Source: M55B157 sp040265115 (GTDB lineage: Bacteria > Actinomycetota > Actinomycetes > S36-B12). From it: a DNA stretch of 19,983 bases. The position numbers and the translations under genes are program-made. A model generated the notes under the pieces. It was given only the letters and a program-made list of their open reading frames with translations. It searched no databases and was not told where the DNA came from. The stretch spans positions 1-19,983 of the forward strand of contig JBDQGZ010000015.1 of the NCBI GenBank assembly GCA_040265115.1, in the 5' to 3' direction. Of the stretch, positions 14,521-19,983 are shown piece by piece (the first letter of the stretch is position 1; each line of letters opens with the position of its first letter).

Positions 14521-14534
14521 AGCCTGGTGGACGG

Positions 14535-15926
14535 GTGTCGGAGCGGCCTGATAGACCGTCTCTCGTGAGTGTCGCCGAATTGCCAGGTTCCTATCAGGAA
14601 CCGGCCTCCCCTGACCGTACGCCCCCGCAGGACATCGCCGCGGAGCAGTCGGTGCTCGGGGCGATGATGCTGAGCAAGGACGCGATCGCCGATGTGGTGG
14701 AGCTCATCCGCGAGAATGACTTCTACCGACCCGCCCACGCGACGATCTACTCCGCCGTCCTTGATCTGTATGGCAAGGGTGAGCCGGCCGATGCGGTGAC
14801 GGTCTCCCATGAGTTGACCCGCACCGGTGAGCTCGCGCGGATCGGTGGCGCCCCCTATCTACACACGCTCGTCTCCATGGTGCCGACCGCAGCCAACGCG
14901 GAGTTCTATGCCCGCATCGTGCGCGAGCGCGCCATCCTGCGTCGCCTTGTCGAGGCCGGCACTCGCATCGTGCAGATGGGCTATACCGGCGAGGGTGAGG
15001 TCGACGATGTCGTCGATCGTGCCCAGGCTGAGGTCTACGAGGTCACCGAGCGCCGCACCGCGGAGGATTACCTCCCCTTGCGCGATCTCATGGATGGGGC
15101 GCTCACCGAGATCGAGGCGATCTCCAATCGCGGTGGCCAGATGGTGGGCGTGCCGACCGGCTTCGCCGACCTGGACTCGCTCACCAATGGTTTGCACCCC
15201 GGGCAGTTGGTGATTCTGGCGGCCAGACCCGCGCTTGGAAAATCAACGCTTGGTCTGGATATTGCCCGCTCGGCGAGTATCAAGAACAACCTCACCAGTT
15301 GCATCTTCTCCCTGGAGATGAGCCGCAACGAGATCATCATGCGCCTGCTGTCAGCAGAGGCTCAGGTGGCGCTTCACCACATGCGTTCCGGTTCAATGTC
15401 CGACGCCGATTGGACGAAACTGGCGTCGAAGATGGGCACGGTCAGCGATGCGCCACTGTTCATCGACGACTCTCCGAATCTCACCATGATGGAAATCCGC
15501 GCGAAATGTCGGCGCTTGAAGCAGCGGCATGATCTCCGGCTCGTCGTCGTCGACTACATGCAGTTGATGACCAGCGGCAAGCGAGTGGAAAGTCGCCAGC
15601 AGGAGGTCAGCGAGTTCTCACGTTCCTTGAAGTTGCTGGCCAAGGAACTCGATGTCCCGGTGATTGCGATCAGCCAGTTGAACCGTGGTCCCGAGCAGCG
15701 CACCGACAAGCGACCGATGCTCGCCGACCTGCGTGAATCGGGCTCGCTCGAGCAAGATGCGGACATGGTGATCTTGCTGCACCGTGAGGACGCCTATGAG
15801 CGCGAATCCCCTCGAGCAGGTGAGGCAGACTTCATTGTCGCCAAGCATCGCAACGGCCCCACCTCGACGATCACCGTCGCATTTCAGGGCCACTACTCTC
15901 GATTCGTCGATATGGCCGGCCAGTAG
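14535..15926 (+). CDS. dnaB: Replicative DNA helicase DnaB (intein-free)
   Basis: DnaB is the hexameric helicase at the replication fork. The 463 residues comprise an N-terminal domain (about 30-170: PPQDIAAEQSVLGAMMLSKDAI, HTLVSMVPTAANAEFYA), a linker, and a RecA-like ATPase. Walker A is ARPALGKST (230-238, Lys236), Walker B is VVVDYMQL (Asp340), and the arginine finger lies in KHRNGPT (438-444). The C-terminus VAFQGHYSRFVDM matches Streptomyces DnaB. The ATPase motifs are uninterrupted, so there is no intein, unlike M. tuberculosis. The frame opens at GTG 14454, where GGAG lies 10 bases upstream, but the added 27 residues are encoded by the DnaA-box sequence with low GC at third positions. 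GTG 14535, after GGTGGACGG, is preferred. Confidence 0.95.
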   Translation: MSERPDRPSLVSVAELPGSYQEPASPDRTPPQDIAAEQSVLGAMMLSKDAIADVVELIRENDFYRPAHATIYSAVLDLYGKGEPADAVTVSHELTRTGELARIGGAPYLHTLVSMVPTAANAEFYARIVRERAILRRLVEAGTRIVQMGYTGEGEVDDVVDRAQAEVYEVTERRTAEDYLPLRDLMDGALTEIEAISNRGGQMVGVPTGFADLDSLTNGLHPGQLVILAARPALGKSTLGLDIARSASIKNNLTSCIFSLEMSRNEIIMRLLSAEAQVALHHMRSGSMSDADWTKLASKMGTVSDAPLFIDDSPNLTMMEIRAKCRRLKQRHDLRLVVVDYMQLMTSGKRVESRQQEVSEFSRSLKLLAKELDVPVIAISQLNRGPEQRTDKRPMLADLRESGSLEQDADMVILLHREDAYERESPRAGEADFIVAKHRNGPTSTITVAFQGHYSRFVDMAGQ

Positions 15927-15927
15927 T

Positions 15928-17067
15928 TCACCGACGTGGGCCGGTGATCACGGCGAGGGCGTTCTCCAGTGGTCCCCTAGCAAACCGCTTCATCCAGAGC
16001 CAGGCAAAGATCGAGAGGACGACCCACGAGGCGATCGCTATCGCCACAACCGCGAGGGCTCCCCAGTCGCCGAAGTAGCCCAGGCCGTATGCGCAGAACA
16101 CCAGGGACAAGATCACCGACTCTCCGATGTAGACGGTGAGAGACATGCGACCAGCCGGTGCCAGGAAACCCAGAGCCTGAGATCGGCGCGCGAGCAGCAG
16201 CGCGATGCTGCCGACATAGCCCGCGGTAAGAATCGGCGCTGTCGTGATCCCTAATGCGAGTCCGGCTGCGCCACCGGGGGAATACGGATTCCCGTCCACG
16301 ACCGCCTGGGTCTGTAGGAGTCCGGCGATGATCTGCAGCGGCAGCCCGATTCCCCAGCCCCAGATCGCCAGCCGACGCCATAATTCGACGTTCGCCTGCG
16401 GGTCTGCAAGCAAACGGCGTCGAGACGCCTGCAATCCGAGGAGAAACGCGGCGAAGGCCATCGGTCCCTGCAGGAGCAAGACGCTGAACAAGACCGCGGG
16501 CAAAGCCTCGAGCCTCGCGATGGACGCCTCAAGGAAAGTTCCGTTTGCCAGTGCCGACTGCAGATCAGGCAGGGCTGAACCCTCGGTGGGAAATGCAGCC
16601 GTAAGCGTGCTGAGTGCCAGGACGAGGAACACCGACACCGCGACCGAGGCGATGATGAGTGCGCGCAGGACATCGTCGGAAGAGCGCGACACAAAGAACA
16701 GCAGCAGACCGAGGATCGAGTATGTGATGAGGATGTCTCCGACAAAGAAGAACACCGCATGCGCGAGACCGAACAGGAACAGCCCGATCATGCGTCGGAG
16801 ATAGCGGCGCCGATTCGCCGGCGTCTGATCTCGAAGGATGAAGGAGGCGCTATAGCCGAACAGAAAGGAGAAGAGCAGATAGAACTTGCCCTGGGCGAAG
16901 ATGAACACGCTCGCGGTCGCAAGAGTGTTCCCGAATCCTTGCGCCGACTCTTGCGTCGGGCCGTCGGCGCTTATCCCGAGGAAGGCGACATTGACGACGA
17001 CGATGCCCAATAACGCGATGCCCCGAAGCCGATCGGGGAGTGCCTCGCGTGGAGTGGGCTGGGGCAT
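15928..17067 (-). CDS. DUF418 (YeiB-like) polytopic membrane protein
   Basis: This 379-residue protein has about 10 TM helices. Family marks are RLRGIALLGIVVVN near the N-terminus, KFYLLFSFLFGYSASF (61-76), RRMIGLFLFGLAHAVFFFVGDILITYSILGLLL (the HxxxFxxGDIL core) and the C-terminal PAGRMSLTVYIGESV with ARGPLE. DUF418 proteins are found near transport and acyltransferase genes; their activity is not established. Its ATG at 17067 shares one base with the TGA stop of the upstream hydrolase gene (TGATG), so the pair is translationally coupled. Its stop lies one base from the dnaB stop on the other strand. Confidence 0.93.
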   Translation of the reverse strand: MPQPTPREALPDRLRGIALLGIVVVNVAFLGISADGPTQESAQGFGNTLATASVFIFAQGKFYLLFSFLFGYSASFILRDQTPANRRRYLRRMIGLFLFGLAHAVFFFVGDILITYSILGLLLFFVSRSSDDVLRALIIASVAVSVFLVLALSTLTAAFPTEGSALPDLQSALANGTFLEASIARLEALPAVLFSVLLLQGPMAFAAFLLGLQASRRRLLADPQANVELWRRLAIWGWGIGLPLQIIAGLLQTQAVVDGNPYSPGGAAGLALGITTAPILTAGYVGSIALLLARRSQALGFLAPAGRMSLTVYIGESVILSLVFCAYGLGYFGDWGALAVVAIAIASWVVLSIFAWLWMKRFARGPLENALAVITGPRR

Positions 17068-18323
17068 CAGTTCGCTTCCGCGGTAACGCCGGCCGGAGGA
17101 ATTGACACGGGAATCGGGGAATCACAGGTTCGGGGAGCCTCCATCCCGGCGAAGCGATCCGCGATCCAGGACACGACCTCCGGTCCTGCGGTGATGGCCG
17201 CCTTCTCGTGGGTGACCTCACCCATCCACAGCATCGACACCGTCGACCCAGCGGCGCACCAATTGTTCAACAGGACCGCATTCGGCCAGGCCAGCACTAC
17301 GTTGTCGGCGGTGCCCTGCGCGAGGAAAACCGGCATATCGGTGGGCATGGCCGGGGGTGTTTGCTGGGCAATCACCGCTGCCCAGGCTGGTTCATCGAGG
17401 GGACTGAATTCGAAGAAGGCCTGGCCGAGGCTGTCGCGCGCTATTGCATCGAGTGCAGCGGCGGCGATGCACACTTCCGCAATATCGGGGTAGATCGATT
17501 CCGCTCGGGCGGTGAGTAACGGCTCGAGCGGAAGATCGGGATCGAGGGCACGCCACCCGATGACAGCCTCTGGTCCGATGGCCCAGGCGATGGGACCGGT
17601 CCACTGTGCATCGAGGATCAAACCGAGCTCACCCGCCGGTGCCGCGGCTGCAACTCCGAGCAGATTCAACTCAGGGGCATAGTCGGCAGCGAGGTGCCCA
17701 CTCCACAGTGACGAATGCCCGCCCTGCGAATGTCCCCACACGACGTAGTCGTCACTCATCTGTGTTCCGGGAAGTTGCTTCGCCGCTCGAATGGAATTCA
17801 CCACATCGCTGACCTCTGCCTGCGCGACGAGATACTCCTCCGGCCCTGGCGTTCCGAGGCCGGTGTAGTCCGTGGCTGCGACCACCCAGCCGAGACCCAT
17901 CATCTGCTCGATCCAACCGGTCATGTCGTTGAGTGGATTCGACGAACGTGAAGGTGCGCACTGGGGGCCCATCCCGAGCGTTCCATGGGCCCAGCCCACG
18001 ACCTTGCGGCCCTCGGCTGGCGCGGGTGCATCAGGAATGAAGACCATTCCACCAGACACTGCGAGATCACCGCTGGGGCGTTCAGAGACGTAGAGGATGC
18101 GATGAACACTGCCCCCATCGACGTCGACGTCGGTCATCTCCTCGGTGCGGATGAGATCACCTGGGGAACCCGCGATGGGTGTCGGCGGGACGTAGAAGGA
18201 TTCGATCGAGCGCTGTTGGGCGTCGATACGCAACTGAGTCACCGCTCCCCAGATCGTCACGGTTGCTGCGATAGCAACGATGATGACGAGGAAGCCGAGA
18301 CCGATATTCCGCAGGGTGCGCAT
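17067..18323 (-). CDS. Secretory-lipase-like alpha/beta hydrolase, membrane-anchored or exported
   Basis: This 418-residue protein starts with MRTLRNIGLG and a hydrophobic segment (about 7-28) that is a signal peptide or anchor. The alpha/beta-hydrolase fold resembles the LIP/secretory lipase family: VVGWAHGTLGMGPQCAPS (oxyanion region, 108-125), DYTGLGTPG (152-160), nucleophile elbow GHSQGGHSS with Ser199, acid Asp340 in AQGTADNVV, and His372 in EVTHEKA. Cysteines at 122, 285, 356 and 400 may form disulfides. The start ATG 18323 is chosen because the longer frame (to 18434) adds an Arg-rich stretch that would bury the signal; TAACCT lies 8 bases upstream. Lipid or ester hydrolysis outside the cytoplasm is likely; the real substrate is unknown. 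It is coupled to DUF418. Confidence 0.88.
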   Translation of the reverse strand: MRTLRNIGLGFLVIIVAIAATVTIWGAVTQLRIDAQQRSIESFYVPPTPIAGSPGDLIRTEEMTDVDVDGGSVHRILYVSERPSGDLAVSGGMVFIPDAPAPAEGRKVVGWAHGTLGMGPQCAPSRSSNPLNDMTGWIEQMMGLGWVVAATDYTGLGTPGPEEYLVAQAEVSDVVNSIRAAKQLPGTQMSDDYVVWGHSQGGHSSLWSGHLAADYAPELNLLGVAAAAPAGELGLILDAQWTGPIAWAIGPEAVIGWRALDPDLPLEPLLTARAESIYPDIAEVCIAAAALDAIARDSLGQAFFEFSPLDEPAWAAVIAQQTPPAMPTDMPVFLAQGTADNVVLAWPNAVLLNNWCAAGSTVSMLWMGEVTHEKAAITAGPEVVSWIADRFAGMEAPRTCDSPIPVSIPPAGVTAEAN

Positions 18324-18331
18324 ATCCGGTG

Positions 18332-18337
18332 AGGTTA
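18332..18337 (-). promoter_or_regulatory. -10 element TAACCT of the lipase-DUF418 operon
   Basis: On the minus strand TAACCT ends 8 bases before ATG 18323. It is identical to the xthA -10 hexamer, and no Shine-Dalgarno lies between it and the start. Confidence 0.42.
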
Positions 18338-18533
18338 GCGGCTTCAGCAAGGGTCCGAAGTCGCCGGTCGAGGATCTCCTCGATCGGCCGTGACGCCCTC
18401 GGTTCACCTCTGCTCTCGCGAGCGAATGCAGCATTGGTGGAGATCGATGTGGACCCGATCGACTGGTTGCTTCCGTGGTGGTTGGGACGGCCGAAAAATA
18501 TTGCGAATACTGGAAAATATTCGTGTCAGGTGC

Positions 18534-18570
18534 TTGACAGGATTCTGGGCTTCATGGTGTACTTCGTACA
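18534..18570 (+). promoter_or_regulatory. Candidate promoter with palindromic operator for the HNH gene
   Basis: TTGACA (18534-18539) is a perfect -35 consensus, and TGTACT (18558-18563) follows after 18 bases as a weak -10. The -10 is the left half of the perfect palindrome TGTAC-TTC-GTACA (18558-18570), so a protein binding there would block it. The leader to the HNH start would be about 210 bases and contain the two hairpins at 18672-18701. Confidence 0.4.
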
Positions 18571-18777
18571 GGTGTTCCGGTTCGACAGCGTCGCTTCTGG
18601 CCGAGGCGGATGACTGATCGGACAGATGGCCGCGATCGATGTTGATCGCACTGTGATGAGTGAATGAGACACCGGGATGTTCCTCCCGGCCCCTGTTGGG
18701 GACACCTTCGCCAACTAAGACTGTTCGTTCCTGTGCGCTAGTCGCGCGCGGACCGTGGTGTGGTGGAGGTGATCGTG

Positions 18778-19983
18778 GTGTCGATTCCGATGGTGCCGGG
18801 TCCTGCGCTGACACCCGCTGATCGCCTGGCGATCATTGACGAGCAGCTCTCCGCACTGGCCGAGATGCCCGCGGTGGAGCGCGCGCAGGGTGATCACCTG
18901 GCCATGGCGCACCGGATGCTCACCGTCCGCCGCCGCGTGGAGGCGGTGACCGCGCAGTCGTTGGATGCGATGGCGTGTTCGGGGGAATGGTCTTCTCGTG
19001 GTGGCGCCCGCTCGGCGGCGGCGTGGCTTTCGGGAGCCACCACCGAGGCACCCGGTGTGGTGAAGGAGCTCCTGGCGAATGGGGCGTTCACTCGTCGCCA
19101 TGGGGATGTGGAGGCTGCTGCGGTGGCCGGGGAACTGTCTCAGGCCCATGTGAGTGCGTGGCGGTCAGTCAGGGGGAAATACACCCGGATCGGGATGATG
19201 CTGGATGCCGCGACCGGTCACATCCTCACCTGGGCCAGTGAGTTATCCCCGAAGGGTTTCCATGCGGCGCTGGTGGAGTTCGCCCACCGCCTGGACCCTG
19301 ACCTGGTCGATGATGTGGAGGCGAAGAAGCGCCGCCGGGTGTTCCTCGACGCCACCGCGACCCTGGACGGATACGTCCACGTCGCGGGCCTACTCGATCC
19401 GGTGACCGGGGGCGTGTTCCTCCACGCCCTCGAATCAGCCCGACGCGCGGGCACGGAGGCTGACGCTGAACCCGACGCCAAGGGCGATGGGGACACGGGC
19501 AATGAGGATGACAACGCGACTCTCCCCGACAGTGAGGGTGAGGCTGCTGATCCGCATGCTGATCCCGCCCAGGCTGGGCGGTCGATCGGCGAACGTAACC
19601 CTGAAGCCCTCCGGCGCATCCTCGCCGCCGCAGCCGCGGCGACCGGGGACAACGGTCTGCCGGCGATCAACGGGGCTCGGCCCCGGGTCAGTGTGAACGT
19701 CGACCTGGACACCCTCACCGGCGACAAGGCCGCCGGCATGGGCTGGTTGCAGCGCTTCGGACTGCCCACCACACCCCTCACCTCACGCATCACCCAGATG
19801 CTGGCCTGCGATGCCACCCTCGCCCCCTTGATCCTCGACCGGGATGGGCAGATCGCCACCGTGCTGCCCGGAACCCGCACCATCCCCCCGGCCTTACGGA
19901 CCGCGATCCTCACCCGCGACCACCACTGCCGATTCCCCCGCTGCCGAGCCCGCATTGATGAGGTGCACCACATCACCTACTAC
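18778..19983 (+). CDS. DUF222 / HNH endonuclease domain protein (13E12 repeat type; 3' end outside window)
   Basis: 402 residues are visible. The N-terminal DUF222 part has a helical segment with LTPADRLAIIDEQLSALAEM, VRRRVEAVTAQSLDAM, the SAAAWLSGATTEAPGVVKEL region and FAHRLDPDLVDD, all characteristic. An Asp/Glu-rich low-complexity insert (about 222-265) follows, then VSVNVDLDTLTG. The HNH core begins with CRFPRCRARIDEVHH (384-398), where C384 and C389 would bind zinc and H397-H398 are catalytic/ligand positions; the rest is outside the window. GGAGG (18765-18769) lies 8 bases before GTG 18778; GTG 18775 and ATG 18790 are alternatives. Such genes occur in many copies in actinobacterial genomes. 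Their biological role is not established. Confidence 0.88.
   Translation, partial: MSIPMVPGPALTPADRLAIIDEQLSALAEMPAVERAQGDHLAMAHRMLTVRRRVEAVTAQSLDAMACSGEWSSRGGARSAAAWLSGATTEAPGVVKELLANGAFTRRHGDVEAAAVAGELSQAHVSAWRSVRGKYTRIGMMLDAATGHILTWASELSPKGFHAALVEFAHRLDPDLVDDVEAKKRRRVFLDATATLDGYVHVAGLLDPVTGGVFLHALESARRAGTEADAEPDAKGDGDTGNEDDNATLPDSEGEAADPHADPAQAGRSIGERNPEALRRILAAAAAATGDNGLPAINGARPRVSVNVDLDTLTGDKAAGMGWLQRFGLPTTPLTSRITQMLACDATLAPLILDRDGQIATVLPGTRTIPPALRTAILTRDHHCRFPRCRARIDEVHHITYY

Larger units (their letters stand above)
18324..18777. other. Non-coding 450-bp region with repeats and palindromes upstream of the HNH gene
   Basis: No convincing gene is seen. The short open frames on both strands lack family resemblance. 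Visible structures are: AAAATATT direct repeats at 18495-18502 and 18514-18521 (19 bp apart, about two helical turns); the inverted repeat CGAATA-N8-TATTCG (18504-18523); TTGACA at 18534-18539; the palindrome TGTAC-TTC-GTACA (18558-18570); GCGATC-N6-GATCGC (18632-18649); and two adjacent small hairpins, CCGGG-N8-CCCGG (18672-18689) and CCCC-TGTT-GGGG (18690-18701). The AT-rich patch at 18494-18523 contrasts with its surroundings. Confidence 0.6.

Noticed and set aside
14257..14534. Chromosomal replication origin (oriC)
   Set aside because: There are DnaA boxes and AT-rich DNA, but no dnaA or dnaN beside it, only four good boxes, and the position fits the dnaB promoter. Treated as a regulatory cluster.
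14535..15926. Intein in dnaB
   Set aside because: Inteins are common in mycobacterial dnaB, but Walker A, Walker B and the later motifs here are contiguous at normal spacing.
18329..18613. 94-residue plus-strand frame upstream of the HNH gene
   Set aside because: It overlaps the lipase promoter, has no family resemblance, and its second half covers the AT-rich repeats and palindromes. Codon use is not gene-like.
18404..18814. 136-residue minus-strand frame in the same gap
   Set aside because: It runs into the start of the HNH gene, is His/Pro/Arg-rich without conserved motifs, and has no ribosome binding site that I can see.
1..19983. CRISPR array, tRNA, insertion sequence or prophage
   Set aside because: No regularly spaced repeats, no cloverleaf with a CCA-type end, no transposase or integrase motif, and no terminal inverted repeats with target duplications were seen by eye on either strand.

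Overview
The window is about 20 kb of GC-rich chromosome from an actinobacterium (class Actinomycetes). Evidence for this is the mycobacterial/streptomycete-like inositol-3-phosphate synthase, a DUF5318 zinc-ribbon protein, the S6-SSB-S18-L9 cluster followed by dnaB, a DUF222/13E12-type HNH gene, TANNNT-type -10 elements and GTG starts. From remembered M. tuberculosis (Rv0046c-Rv0058) and Streptomyces (around SCO3898-SCO3911) gene order, the backbone ino1-padR-DUF5318-ponA-GT87-rpsF-ssb-rpsR-rplI-(MATE)-dnaB is an ancient syntenic block, in those genomes not far from the replication origin. The dnaB gene has no intein. I cannot name the genus.

Layout. 1-1258 (minus): padR regulator followed by ino1 (its 3' end lies outside the window), one operon. 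1381-1902 (plus): DUF5318. 1839-3548 (minus): a 14-TM DHA2 drug exporter whose 3' end overlaps DUF5318. 3653-7202 (plus): bifunctional class A penicillin-binding protein and, one base later, a GT87-family membrane mannosyltransferase-like protein. 7229-7591 (plus): small lipoprotein. 7588-8367 (minus): exonuclease III. 8487-10070 (plus): secreted sulfatase. 10183-11700 (plus): rpsF-ssb-rpsR-rplI, preceded by a leader that can fold over the rpsF ribosome binding site, and ended by a strong hairpin. 11753-14256 (minus): MATE transporter, class I glutamine amidotransferase and low-molecular-weight protein tyrosine phosphatase, one operon. 14535-15926 (plus): replicative helicase dnaB behind a DnaA-box-bearing AT-rich region. 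15928-18323 (minus): secretory-lipase-like hydrolase coupled to a DUF418 membrane protein. 18324-18777: about 450 bp of non-coding sequence with palindromes. 18778-end (plus): a DUF222/HNH endonuclease-like gene, cut by the window edge.

The themes are cell envelope (ponA, GT87, inositol supply), DNA replication and repair (ssb, dnaB, exonuclease III) and translation (S6, S18, L9), with accessory genes (sulfatase, exporters, lipase/DUF418, HNH) between conserved blocks. No insertion sequence, prophage, CRISPR array or tRNA was seen. The most interesting signals are regulatory rather than a new gene system: a consistent leaderless-promoter architecture at seven genes, a candidate S6:S18 autoregulatory RNA that pairs with the rpsF Shine-Dalgarno, a DnaA-box cluster in front of dnaB, and an inverted repeat set in the padR-ino1 promoter. 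Motif counts and pairings were done by eye.
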